The translations under genes and the position numbers were made by a program. Below the pieces are notes generated by a model, which worked only from the letters and a program-made list of their open reading frames with translations, was not told where the DNA came from and did not search any database. 64,000 bases of DNA. Source: DASYQD01 sp963837455 (GTDB taxonomy: Bacteria > Acidobacteriota > Thermoanaerobaculia > Multivoradales > JAIOJS01). Each line of letters starts with the position of its first letter. The stretch's first letter is position 1. The stretch is taken from assembly GCA_963837455.1 (NCBI GenBank), contig CAWINM010000014.1, positions 124,001-188,000 on the forward strand, read 5' to 3'. Below are positions 1 to 9,069 of this stretch, piece after piece.

Positions 1-1
1 C

Positions 2-1391
2 CGAGCCGAGCGGCCGTCGCGCCTCCACCTGGTGCTCGCCGACGACGCCGGCGCCGAGCTGGCGCTGGGAACCACGCAGCGTGCGCGGCGATCAGCTTCC
101 CGTCGCTGACGCCGCGATGCCCGCAGGTCCACCTCTTCGAGCGCGAGATCGCCGAGCAGTGTGGCGCTGCGGCCGCAAGGGCACCCCTGGCTCAAGCCGG
201 TCCGCTTCCCACCTCGCCGCCGCGGCAGCCGCGGAGGCACGGCAGCGGCCGCGCCGACGCCGGGAGTCGTCGACTTCTACCGCGTCGAGGGCGAGGAGGT
301 CCACGAGGTCGCCGTCGGCCCGGTGCACGCCGGCGTCATCGAGCCCGGCCACTTCCGCTTCCAGTGCCACGGCGAGCAGGTCTTCCACCTGGAGATCGTC
401 CTCGGCTACCAGCACCGCGGCGTCGAGCGCGCGCTCGTCGGCGGACCCGACAAGCGCACGGTGCACTACGCTGGAGACGGTCGCCGGCGACACCAGCGTC
501 GGTCACGCCACCGCCTACTGCCAGGTCGTCGAGGCGCTCGCCGCGAGCCAGGCCCCCGGCCCGCGCGCGCGGCGCTGCGCGGCGTCGCCCTCGAGCTGGA
601 GCGCCTGGCCAACCACGTCGGCGACCTCGGCGCGCTGGCCGGCGACGTCGGCTTCCTGCCCACCGCGTCGTACTGCGGGCGCCTCCGCGGCGACTTCCTC
701 AACCTCACGGCGGAGCTGTGCGGCAGCCGCTTCGGGCGCGGCCTGGTGCGTCCGGGCGGCGTCGCCTTCGACGTCGACGACGCCATGGCGCACGACCTCG
801 ACCTGCCGCTTGCAGCGCGCCGCCGGGGACTGCGCAAACGCCATCGAGCTGCTGTGGGACTCGCCCTCGGTGATGGCGCGGTTCGAGGGCACCGGCGTGG
901 TGACGCGCGAGGTGGCCGCCGCGCTCGGCCTCGTCGGCCCGGCGGCGCGCGCCTGCGGGCCTCGATCGCGACGTCCGGCGCGACCACCCCGCGGGCATCT
1001 TCCGCTTCCTCCACATTCCGGTGGCACTCGCCACCAGCGGCGACGTGTTCGCCCGCGCCTACGTGCGCTGGCTGGAGATCCAGCGCTCGCTCGCCTTCGT
1101 GCGCGAGCAGCTGGCGGCGCTCCCCGCCGGGCCGACCACGGCCGCCACCAGGGGCTCCGTTGCGCCGCTGGCACCGCGCCACCTCGCGGCGTCGCTGGTC
1201 GAGGGCTGGCGCGGCGAGATCTGCCACGTCGCGATCACCGACGAGGCGGGCCGCTTCGCCGCTACAAGGTCGTCGACCCCTCGTTCCACAACTGGGCGGC
1301 GCTCGCCATCGCGCTGCGCGGCCAGCAGATCTCCGACTTCCCGCTGTGCAACAAGAGCTTCAACCTGTCCTACTGCGGGCACGACCTGTGA
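2..1391 (+). pseudogene. Group-4 hydrogenase-related large subunit (HyfG/NuoD-like) without Ni ligands, frameshifted, 5' partial
   Basis: Homologous to the large subunit of group-4 hydrogenases and to NuoD of complex I. The protein must be read by joining frames: frame 2 to about 85, frame 1 to about 165, frame 2 to about 472, frame 3 to about 560, frame 2 to about 810, frame 3 to about 960, frame 1 to about 1258, then frame 3 to the stop. That is seven single-base shifts. Recognisable pieces include GPVHAGVIEPGHFRFQCHGE, LERLANHVGDLGALAGDVGF and SFNLSYCGHDL at the end. In true hydrogenases the first metal motif reads like ERVCGICSFAH; here the aligned stretch is ETVAGDTSVGH, with both cysteines gone, and the C-terminal CxxC is also absent. 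Such proteins belong to Ehr/Hyf-like membrane complexes and should not hold a NiFe site. The 5' end lies outside the window. The family call is solid; whether the gene is really broken is open. Confidence -1.
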
Positions 1392-1413
1392 GCCCACACA
1401 GGGAGGCGCCACC

Positions 1414-2186
1414 GTGATCAAGATCCTGCGCGCGCGCCTGCGCCAGGGGCGCCGCACGATCTCCTATCCCGACGGACCACCGCCTGCGCTGCCGGCGCGC
1501 TTCCGCGGCCGGCCGGTGCTGGCGGCGAGCCGCTGTAGCGAGGGCTGCGCCGCGTGCGCCGAAGCCTGCCCGACCGGCGCCATCGACCTCGCGCCGGCTG
1601 AGGGTCGACCTCGGCCGGTGCCTGTTCTGCGCCGAGTGCGCAGACGCCTGCCCGAGCGGCGCGGTCACCTACGGCGGCGACCATCGCCTGGCGGCGCGGC
1701 GACGCGCCGACCTCGTCGTCTCCGAGGGCGAATCGGTGCGACTGGCCGCCGCGCTCGACGAGCGCATGCGCCGCCTCTTCGGGCGCTCGCTCAAGCTGCG
1801 CCAGGTGAGCGCCGGCGGCTGCAACGGCTGCGAAGCCGACGTCAACGTCCTCGGCACGGTGGTGTTGGACCTCGGCACGCTTCGGCATCCAGTTCGTCGC
1901 CTCGCCTCGCCACGCCGACGGCCTGCTGATCACCGGCCCGGTGACCGCGAACATGCGCCTGGCGCTGCAGAAGACCTACGACGCGGTGGCGCCGCCCAAG
2001 CTCGTGATCGCCGTCGGCGCCTGCGCGATCTCCGGCGGCCCCTACATCGGCCACCCGGAGGCGCACGACGGCGCCGATGCGGTGCTGCCGGTCGACCTCT
2101 ACGTCCCCGGCTGCCCGCCGCACCCGCTCACCATCCTCGACGGCCTGCTGCGCCTCCTGGGGCGACTCGAGCAAGGCGAGCGGTGA
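1414..2186 (+). pseudogene. Ferredoxin/NuoB-like small subunit fusion of the same complex, frameshifted
   Basis: Starts with GTG at 1414, 23 bases after the large subunit, and would encode about 257 residues if two single-base shifts (near 1602 and 1880) are repaired. The N-terminal part carries two 4Fe-4S motifs, CSEGCAACAEACPTG and CLFCAECADACPSG. The C-terminal part is a NuoB/HycG-like small subunit with all four N2-cluster cysteines visible: GGCNGCEAD, GACAISGG and VPGCPPHP. The protein therefore fuses the HycF-like electron-transfer module to the HycG-like cluster-binding module. It should sit on the cytoplasmic face of the membrane complex and pass electrons to or from the large subunit. 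The stop codon TGA at 2184-2186 is followed at once by a strong hairpin. The intact cysteines argue that the gene was functional recently or is only broken in the assembly. Confidence -1.
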
Positions 2187-5100
2187 CCCCCGGCGCCTCT
2201 CGGCGCCGGGGCCGACCTGGCGGTGCGATGCCGACGGCACGACGGGCGCCGTGGTGGGCGCCGACGTCGCCAGGAAGGCCGCCACCGCCGGCCCCTCGCG
2301 TTGCCGCAGCGCCACGCACTCGGCGACCTGGTCGGCGACCCGCGCGAGCTGTGCCGCGATCGCCGGCTGCGCCCGCTCCGGAGCGGAGAAGAAGGCGCGA
2401 CCCTCGTCCAGCCGCGACGGGGAGCAGCCGCCGGCGAAGCGGGTCAGCCCGGGCACGCGGTCGGGGGGCATGCGGCCGGCCAGCAGCGGCCAGTTGGCGC
2501 GCACCCAGGCGAAGGCGAGGTCCTGGCGGGCGTCGTCGCTCGCCGCCGCGAAGGCGATGGTGGGGAGCTCCTGGGGGCGGAGCGGGCCGGTGGCGGCGTA
2601 GGCAAGGGCGCGCGTCGTGATCGCCGGGTCGCGGAAGTAGCCGAGGGCGCGGAGGAAGCGAGACCGCTCGGCGGGATCGGCCGCCGCCTCGAAGCGCTGC
2701 CGATAGGTGTCGAACAGGGCCGCGTCGCCGTCGAGCGCGGCGAGGTCGATGGCGACGTCGGCGAGCTCCGGGGGCACCGCCGACGGCCGCCCGAGGGAGT
2801 CGGCGGCGAGGCGCCTGGCGAGCTGCCGCACCTCCGGGTCGCGACCCTGGTCGCCCAGCCAGCTCAGCAGGACGGGGCGCAGCAGGGCCACCTGGCTCGG
2901 CTCCCCCGCGCGCGGCAGGCTGCCGATGCGCGCCAGCGCCGGAGCGAGGGTCTGCCGTACGTAGCCGGCGAACGCCGGCCGCAGCTCGTCGCCGACGAAG
3001 CTCGCCTCCGTCTTGGCGAGGGCACCGATGGCGGCCGACAGCACGTCGGGGTCGGGGTCGCCGGCGCTGGTGGCGATGAGTCGCAGGTAGGCGTCGCCGG
3101 AGACGGCACCGCCGTCGAGCAGGCCGCCGACGTTGCCGAGAAGCGCGATGCGCTCGCGCGCGTCGAGCTCGCGTGGAGCGGCCGCGGCGAGCGCGGAAAG
3201 CGCCGCCGGGGAGAGCCGCCAGCGGTAGTAGCCGCGGCCGCCGGCGTTGGGGAACAGCCAGGTGACCGGACCGCCGAGCTCGATGCGCTGGCGCGCGGCG
3301 GTGAGCAGGAAGGGCTTGCGGTGCACGGCGCTGCCGTCGGACCAGGCCAGCACCATCGGCACCCGCCAGCCCTCGGCGGGAGCCTGCGCGCCGACGGCGA
3401 GGAAGCGTTGCTGCGCGATCTCCACCGTCCCCCTGGCCGCATCGACGACCTCGACGTCGAGCAGCGGGAAGCCGGGCTGCTCGAGGAAGGAGCGCATCAC
3501 CTCGGCGACGTCCTGCCCCGAAGCCGCCGCCAGCGCCGACCACAGGTCGCCGGCGGCGGCGTTGCCACGGGCGTGGGCGGCGACGTAGGCCTGCACGCCG
3601 CGCCGGAAGACCTCCGGCGACAGCCACTGCTCGACCATCCCCAGCACCGCTCGCCCCTTGCTGTAGGTGAGGTCGGCGTTGCTGAAGATCCGCTTGACGG
3701 AGGTCACCGGGCGACGCACCGCCGGCGCGCTCGGCCGCGCATCCGAGGTGAGCGTGCGCTGGATGGCCCGCACCATGCCGGCGGCGATGCCGAGGTCGGG
3801 GTGGACCTCGTCGGCGACCTTCGGCCCCAGCCAGTCGGCGAACGACTCGTTGAGCCACAGGTCGTCCCACCAACGCATCGTCACCAGGTCACCGAACCAC
3901 ATGTGGGCGAGCTCGTGGGTGGCGACCTCGGCGTAGGTGCTGCGCGCCTCGAGGCTGGTGTCGTCGGGCGGCGCCAGCAGGATGCGGTCGAGGAAGGTGA
4001 TCAGCCCGGCGTTCTCCATCGCCCCGCTGGCGTACTCCGGCACCGCCACCAGGTCGAGCTTGGCGAAGGGGTAGCGCTGGCCGAACCACGCCTCGAGCCC
4101 GGCGAGCAGCTGCGGGGTCATCTCCCGGGCCATGGCGGCGAGGCGCCCCTGGCCGGCAACGGTGAGGATGCGGCCGGGCACCGACATCCCCGGCACCTCG
4201 ACGACGTCGAAGGGGCCGACGACGAAGGCGACGAGGTAGCTCGGCAGCGGCGGCGTCTCGGCCAGCTCTACGGTCTGCCAGCCCGGCCCGGCATCGGTGG
4301 TGCGCGCGACGGGGGCGTTGCCCGCCACCACCAGCCCCGCCGGCACCGTGAGCTCGAGCCGCCAGGGGATCTTGAAGCCGGGCTCGTCCCAGCAGGGGAA
4401 GGCGGTGCGCGCATCGGCGGGCTCGAAGTCGGTGAACAGGTAGCGCTTGTCGCCGAGCGTCACCCGGTAGAGACCCACCGCCTGGGTGCCGAAGTCGTTG
4501 CCGAAGTCGACGCGCAGGCGGTAGTTGCCGGGGGCGAGCGGCGCCGTCGCCGTCACCTCGACGAGGCCGCCCGCGAGGGGGGTCGCCTGGAGCTTCGTCG
4601 CCGCGCCGCCGCCCGTCGCCTCCAGCACAACGGCGCCCACCCGCATCGCCTCGGCGTGGAAGCGGAACGAGCGCACCGGCTGGCGCACCTCGACGGCGAT
4701 CTCGGCGCTACCGGTGTAGTCGTCGCGTCCGGGGTCGAGGCGCAGCACCAGGCGCTCCGCGGTGGGGACGACGGCCTCGCCGAGCCGTTCCTCCTCGGGC
4801 GCGGCCGTCGACGTCTCGATGGCGGTGGTCGCGGTGGTCGCCCCGGGCGCCGCCGTGGCAGCGGGGGCCGCCGGGGGCGGCGATGGGGCGCCGGTCGCCG
4901 ACGCGGCGAGGAAGCGCGCCACCGAGGCTCCGTCGCGCTGGCGCAGCGCCACGCACTGGGCCACCTGCTCGTCGAGCCGCTTCACGCGCACCGCGATGGC
5001 CGGAGTGCTGCGCTCGGGAGCGCCGAAGAACGTGCGCGCCAGCGCCATCCGTTCGGCCGAGCAGTCGCCGGCGTAGAAGACCAGGAATGGAACCAGCTCC

Positions 5101-6401
5101 GGCGGCGTCCGTTTCGACATCTCGGCCCAGTGCTCGCGCAGCCACGCGAAGGCGCGGTCCTCGTTGGCGTCGCTGTCGCGCAGCTCGCCGGGGATGACGT
5201 TGAGCTCGTTGTCGCGCAGCGGGCCCGTGAGCACGTAAGCGAGCGAGCGCGCGCTGAGCTCGGGACGCTCGAAGGCCCCGAGCGCGGCGAGGAAGCGGCG
5301 GCGCTCCGACGGCGACTGCGCCCCCTCGAAACGCTGCCGGTAGGCGTCGAAACGGGCGGCGTCGCCGTCGAGCGCGGAGAGACGCAGCACGACGCCGGCG
5401 AGGTCGGCCGGCACCGTCTCCGGGTGCTGCAGGAGGGCATCGGCCTGCGTGGTGGCCCAGGCGCGGATCGCCGGGTCGCGGCCGCTGGCGCCCAGCCACT
5501 CGAGCAGCCCTGGCCGCAGCAGCGCCGCCGCTTCGGCCTCGCCCGCCCGCGGCTCCCTGCCGATTCGCTCCAGCGCCGGCCCCACCGTGCGCTGCACATA
5601 GGCGGCGAACCGTTCGCGACCGGCGTCGGAGACGAAGGCGGTCTGCACGCGCCGGAGACCATCGAGCGCCATGTCGACCACCGCCGGCTCGGGATCGCCG
5701 ACGGCGGCTCCGACGATCCGGAGGTAGTCGTCGCCGGCGAGCAGGCCGGCGTCGAGAAGACCGCCGGCGTTGCCGAGAAGGCTGATGCGCTCGCCCGGTG
5801 CCAGCCGCTCGGGGGCATGGGCGGCGAGGTCGGCGAGCGCCGGCCCCGGCAGGCGCCAGCGGTAGTAGCCGACGCCGCCGGCGTTGGGGAACAGCCAGGC
5901 CACCGGCCCACCGAGATTCACCTGCTGCCGGGGGGCGGCGAGCAGCAGCTCCCGCGTGTGCACCACCGTGCCGTCGGACCACTCGAGCACCACCGGCACC
6001 TGCCAGCCCTGCGCGGCGACCTCGACGCCGGGCGCATGGAGCCGCTGCTGGGCGATCTCCACCGTCCCCCGGGCGGCGTCGGTGACCTCGACGGTGAGCA
6101 GCGGCGCGCCCGGCTGGTCGAGGAAGCCGCGCATCACCGCTGCCACGTCCTGTCCCGAGGCGGCGCTCAAGGCGTCCCACAGGTCGCCGCCGGTGGCGTT
6201 GCCGCGCGCGTGCGCGGCCAGGTAGCTGCGCACACCGCGCTGGAAGGCCTCGGCTCCCAGCCAGCGCTCGACCATGCCGAGAACGGCACGCCCCTTGGCG
6301 TAGGCGATGCCGACGTTGCCGAGGGCGTCGCTCGCCCGTGCCACCGGCTGGCGGATGGCGGGGGTGCTCGGCCGGGCATCGGCACCGAGGATCCGCTGCA
6401 C
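1842..6401 (-). CDS. Tandem M1 zinc aminopeptidase (second half of module 1 plus complete module 2)
   Basis: The open frame of 1519 codons starts inside one M1 (gluzincin) peptidase module, runs through its C-terminal helical domain to about 4890, crosses an Ala/Pro/Thr-rich linker (about 4770-4890) and continues into a second full M1 module without a stop, start or signal peptide. Module 2 has the substrate-binding GAMEN motif near 4010, and the zinc motif HELAH with the downstream glutamate in LWLNES near 3850-3930. The modules are clearly paralogous, with shared stretches such as VAWLFPNAGG/VTWLFPNAGG. M1 enzymes remove N-terminal residues from peptides; the signal peptide upstream at 7576 implies export. 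No stop occurs before 1842 although similarity ends near 2260, so the last 100 or so codons lie antisense to the hydrogenase-like gene and are probably not genuine. The upstream half of module 1 is described separately. Confidence -1.
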   Translation of the reverse strand: MQRILGADARPSTPAIRQPVARASDALGNVGIAYAKGRAVLGMVERWLGAEAFQRGVRSYLAAHARGNATGGDLWDALSAASGQDVAAVMRGFLDQPGAPLLTVEVTDAARGTVEIAQQRLHAPGVEVAAQGWQVPVVLEWSDGTVVHTRELLLAAPRQQVNLGGPVAWLFPNAGGVGYYRWRLPGPALADLAAHAPERLAPGERISLLGNAGGLLDAGLLAGDDYLRIVGAAVGDPEPAVVDMALDGLRRVQTAFVSDAGRERFAAYVQRTVGPALERIGREPRAGEAEAAALLRPGLLEWLGASGRDPAIRAWATTQADALLQHPETVPADLAGVVLRLSALDGDAARFDAYRQRFEGAQSPSERRRFLAALGAFERPELSARSLAYVLTGPLRDNELNVIPGELRDSDANEDRAFAWLREHWAEMSKRTPPELVPFLVFYAGDCSAERMALARTFFGAPERSTPAIAVRVKRLDEQVAQCVALRQRDGASVARFLAASATGAPSPPPAAPAATAAPGATTATTAIETSTAAPEEERLGEAVVPTAERLVLRLDPGRDDYTGSAEIAVEVRQPVRSFRFHAEAMRVGAVVLEATGGGAATKLQATPLAGGLVEVTATAPLAPGNYRLRVDFGNDFGTQAVGLYRVTLGDKRYLFTDFEPADARTAFPCWDEPGFKIPWRLELTVPAGLVVAGNAPVARTTDAGPGWQTVELAETPPLPSYLVAFVVGPFDVVEVPGMSVPGRILTVAGQGRLAAMAREMTPQLLAGLEAWFGQRYPFAKLDLVAVPEYASGAMENAGLITFLDRILLAPPDDTSLEARSTYAEVATHELAHMWFGDLVTMRWWDDLWLNESFADWLGPKVADEVHPDLGIAAGMVRAIQRTLTSDARPSAPAVRRPVTSVKRIFSNADLTYSKGRAVLGMVEQWLSPEVFRRGVQAYVAAHARGNAAAGDLWSALAAASGQDVAEVMRSFLEQPGFPLLDVEVVDAARGTVEIAQQRFLAVGAQAPAEGWRVPMVLAWSDGSAVHRKPFLLTAARQRIELGGPVTWLFPNAGGRGYYRWRLSPAALSALAAAAPRELDARERIALLGNVGGLLDGGAVSGDAYLRLIATSAGDPDPDVLSAAIGALAKTEASFVGDELRPAFAGYVRQTLAPALARIGSLPRAGEPSQVALLRPVLLSWLGDQGRDPEVRQLARRLAADSLGRPSAVPPELADVAIDLAALDGDAALFDTYRQRFEAAADPAERSRFLRALGYFRDPAITTRALAYAATGPLRPQELPTIAFAAASDDARQDLAFAWVRANWPLLAGRMPPDRVPGLTRFAGGCSPSRLDEGRAFFSAPERAQPAIAAQLARVADQVAECVALRQREGPAVAAFLATSAPTTAPVVPSASHRQVGPGAERRRGSPLALLESPQEAQQAVEDGERVRRAAGDVEVDRQHRIGAVVRLRVADVGAAGDRAGADGDHELGRRHRVVGLLQRQAHVRGHRAGDQQAVGVARRGDELDAEACRGPTPPCRGR
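2187..2212. terminator. Hairpin between convergent genes
   Basis: CCCCGGCGCC (2188-2197), loop TCTC, then GGCGCCGGGG (2202-2211): a perfect 10-bp stem with a 4-base loop directly after the stop codon of the small-subunit gene. No U-tract follows. Its place between converging genes suggests a bidirectional terminator. The minus-strand M1 frame runs through it to 1842, so the hairpin probably marks the intended end of that gene. Confidence -1.
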
Positions 6402-7576
6402 GTCGCCGAGCTCGTCGTTGGCGATGCCGAGACTCGGGGTAGGCCTCGTCCGCTATCTTGGGTCCCATCCAGTCGGCGAACGACTCGTTGAGCCAGAGGT
6501 CGTCCCACCAGCTCATCGTCACCAGGTCGCCGAACCACATGTGGGCCATCTCGTGCGTGGCGACGGCGGCGTAGGCGCGGCGATCGCCGGTGCCTGCACC
6601 TTCCTCCGGCGACCAGCAGGATGTGGTCGGCGAAGGTGATGAGGCCGGCGTTCTCCATCGCCCCCGGCCAGAACTCGGGCACCGCCACGAGGTCGAGCTT
6701 GGCGTACGGGTAGCGCTGGCCGAACTACCCCTCGAGCCCGATTAGCAGGCGCGGCGTCATCTCGACCGCCATGCCGGTGAGCTTCCCTTCGCCGGCGGGT
6801 GCTAGGACGCGAACCGGCACCGACATCCCGGGCATCTCCACGACGTCGAAGGGCCCGACGGCGATGGCGACCAGGTAGCTCGGCAGCGGCGGCGTGGCGG
6901 CGAAGGTGACGAACCTCCAGCGTCCGGCGCCGCTGCCCCGGCCCGCGGCGACGGGGGCGTTGGAGGCGGCGGTAACCTCGCTGGGAACGGTGAGCGCGAT
7001 CTGCCAGGGGATCTTGAAGCGCGGCTCGTCGAAGCAGGGGAAGGCGCGACGCGCGTCGTCGGCTTCGAGCTGGGTGAAGACGTAGCTCTTGCCGTTCTGC
7101 TGCACGCGGTAGAGGCCGACCGAGTGGGCGTCCCAGTCGTTGCTGAAGGCGACGGTCAGCTGGTAGGCGCCGGGGGGCAGCTGCCGGGGTGACGTGACCT
7201 CCACCAGGCCGTCGTCGAGGGTCTTCGCTTGCAGCGTGACGACCTCGCCACCGCCGGCGGGCTGCAGCGTCAGCCGCGCCAGCTGCATCTCCTCGGCGTG
7301 GAAGCGGAAGGCGCTCACCGGCCGTGAGACGCGCAGGTCGATGGTGGCCGTTCCGCTATAGCCGGCGGCCACCGGGTCGAGGCGAAGGTCGAGGCGCTCG
7401 GCAGTGGGGACCACCTCGTCTCCCAGACGCAGGTCCGCCGCCTCCGGCACACTGCTCGCGGGCACCTTCGCCGGCGGCGCCGCCGGCGCCGCGGCGGCGG
7501 GCGAGCCTGGCAGCAGCGCCAGCAGCAGCGGCAGCGAATTCCAGGCCAGGCGCCGTCGGCAGATCCTCACAGCCAT
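6402..7576 (-). pseudogene. N-terminal half of M1 module 1, interrupted by a stop and two frameshifts
   Basis: ATG at 7576 is preceded by GGAGGAG eight bases upstream and begins a signal peptide (MAVRICRRRLAWNSLPLLLA, then Ala-rich). The beta-domain of an M1 aminopeptidase follows to 6728, where TGG for the Trp conserved in module 2 (EAWFGQRY) has become TAG at 6725-6727. The next frame holds GAMENAGLITF, a one-base shift near 6600 brings in THEMAHMWFGDLVTM and LWLNES with the HExxH-x18-E zinc ligands, and another near 6440 restores the frame that continues from 6401. All catalytic residues survive. Joined with the downstream frame the polypeptide would have about 1,790 residues. One substitution plus two indels could be early decay or sequencing error. 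Confidence -1.
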
Positions 7577-7627
7577 CGCTGGTTTCTCCTCCCTCGTGGC
7601 AGCCGAGTCTACGCGAGCCAGTCGCAC

Positions 7628-7633
7628 TAAGAT
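7628..7633 (+). promoter_or_regulatory. -10-like TAAGAT placed for leaderless transcription
   Basis: TAAGAT ends six bases before the GTG at 7640. With standard -10 geometry the first transcribed base would be that G, so the mRNA would begin at the start codon. No ribosome binding site is visible upstream of the gene. No clear -35 was recognised. This is inference from spacing only. Confidence -1.
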
Positions 7634-7639
7634 CCCGTC

Positions 7640-8104
7640 GTGGCCGCGAAGCCGAAACGGCGACCGGCGGTGGGGTGGCGCGAGTGGGTGGCGCTGCCCG
7701 ACCTCGGCATCGCGGCAATCAAGGCCAAGGTGGACACCGGGGCACGCTCGTCGGCGCTGCACGCCTTCGACATCCGCCGCCTCGAGGACGAGCACGGTGC
7801 CTGGGTGGAGTTCGGCGTCCACCCGCTGCAGCGCGACCGGGCGGCCGCGGTGCGCGGGCGAGCGCGGCTGCTCGACGAGCGCTGGGTGCGCTCTTCCTCC
7901 GGCCGGCGCACCTTCCGGCCGGTGATCGTCACGCGCCTGGTGATCGGCGCGCGCTGCTGGCCGATCGAGCTCACCCTGGTGGCACGAGACGTGATGGGCT
8001 TCCGCATGCTGCTCGGACGCGAGGCCCTGCGCCGCCGCCTGCTGGTCGACCCGGCGCGCTCCTTCCTCGCCGGTGACCCCGCCGCGCCGGAGGCCGCCGG
8101 GTGA
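7640..8104 (+). CDS. RimB-like retropepsin-fold protease
   Basis: This 154-residue protein belongs to the COG4067 family of putative retropepsin-like proteases usually encoded beside rimK. The active-site region is KVDTGARSS, with the Asp-Thr-Gly triad near residues 34-36. The length is normal for the family. GTG at 7640 is the first start in frame; no ribosome binding site precedes it, but a -10-like box sits exactly where a leaderless transcript would begin. The stop overlaps the GTG start of rimK by four bases, so the two are almost certainly translated together. In systems studied elsewhere RimB processes the glutamate tails added by RimK; that role here is inferred from gene order. Confidence -1.
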   Translation: MAAKPKRRPAVGWREWVALPDLGIAAIKAKVDTGARSSALHAFDIRRLEDEHGAWVEFGVHPLQRDRAAAVRGRARLLDERWVRSSSGRRTFRPVIVTRLVIGARCWPIELTLVARDVMGFRMLLGREALRRRLLVDPARSFLAGDPAAPEAAG

Positions 8105-9015
8105 GGATCGGCATCCTCTCGCGCGGCCCGCGCCTCTACTCTACGCGGCGGCTGCGCGAGGCGGCGGAGGCAGGTGGCCACCAGGTGGAGGTGGTCGACT
8201 ACCTGCGCTGCTACATGAACATCACCGCCGAGCGGCCGGCGGTGATGCTGGGCGGCCGCGAGCTCGCCTTCGAGGCAGTGGTGCCGCGCATCGGCGCCAG
8301 CAATACCTTCTACGGCACCGCGGTGGTGCGCCAGTTCGAGGTGATGGGGGTGTTTCCCGTCAACACCAGCACCGGCATCGTGCGCGCACGCGACAAGCTG
8401 CGCTCGCAGCAGCTGCTGGCACGCGAGGGGATCCGGCTGCCGGTGACCGGCTTCTGCCACTCCATCCACGACGTGCCGGCGCTGGTACGGGCCGTCGGGG
8501 GTGCTCCCCTCATCGTCAAGCTCCTCGAGGGCACCCAGGGGATCGGCGTCATGCTCATCGACAGCGACGAGGCGGCGCGCTCGGTGATCGCCGCCTTTCG
8601 CCGGGTCGAGGCCGACATCCTCGTGCAGCAGTTCATCCAGAACACCGAGGCCGCCGACTACCGCGCCTTCGTCGTCGGCGGCGCGGTGATCGCGGCGATG
8701 CGCCGCCAGGCCGCACCCGGCGAGTTCCGCGCCAACCTGCACCGCGGCGGCACCGCCACCGCCGCCACCCTCACTGCCGAGGAGGAGGAGGTGGCGGTGC
8801 GCGCCGCCCGCGCCGTGGGCCTCAACGTCGCCGGCGTCGACTTCCTGCGCTCGCCGGGCGGGCCGCTGGTGCTCGAGGTCAACGCCTCCCCCGGCCTCGA
8901 GGGCATCGAGGGCGCCACCGGCGTCGACGTCGCCGCCGCCGTGGTCGGCTTCATCGAGGGGAACAGCGGCGGGCAGGACGACCGGCGGCGAGGCGCCCCG
9001 CGCAACCCGCAGTGA
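8101..9015 (+). CDS. rimK: RimK-type ATP-grasp glutamate ligase
   Basis: A 304-residue ATP-grasp enzyme of the RimK family, which adds glutamate to the C-terminus of ribosomal protein S6 or makes poly-glutamate. The N-terminal domain starts MRIGILSRGPRLYSTRRL, the region around VPRIGASNTFYG matches the family, and the ATP-grasp core shows LLEGTQGIGVML (glycine loop) and FLRSPGGPLVLEVNASPGLE with the metal-binding Glu and Asn. GTG at 8101 overlaps the stop of the upstream protease gene. The length and motifs are typical. The last 20 residues are charged and likely disordered. The gene converges on the kinase gene with about 55 bases between the two stops. Confidence -1.
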   Translation: MRIGILSRGPRLYSTRRLREAAEAGGHQVEVVDYLRCYMNITAERPAVMLGGRELAFEAVVPRIGASNTFYGTAVVRQFEVMGVFPVNTSTGIVRARDKLRSQQLLAREGIRLPVTGFCHSIHDVPALVRAVGGAPLIVKLLEGTQGIGVMLIDSDEAARSVIAAFRRVEADILVQQFIQNTEAADYRAFVVGGAVIAAMRRQAAPGEFRANLHRGGTATAATLTAEEEEVAVRAARAVGLNVAGVDFLRSPGGPLVLEVNASPGLEGIEGATGVDVAAAVVGFIEGNSGGQDDRRRGAPRNPQ

Positions 9016-9069
9016 TCTGAGCGCGGCGAGAGCATCGCCTCCGGCGCGCCAGGCTCGGCGCGGAGTGCC

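Noticed and set aside
1842..2210. C-terminal extension of the M1 protein beyond the hairpin
   Set aside because: No similarity to M1 peptidases, composition like antisense of the hydrogenase-like gene, and a terminator-like hairpin lies before it.
2223..6491. A 1,422-codon open frame on the plus strand opposite the M1 gene
   Set aside because: High GC leaves antisense frames open; the translation is His/Arg/Gly-rich without any domain, and the minus strand holds clear M1 motifs.
6725..6727. In-frame TAG in the M1 gene as a recoded amino acid
   Set aside because: Nearby frameshifts and Trp at the same place in module 2 make a point mutation or read error simpler.
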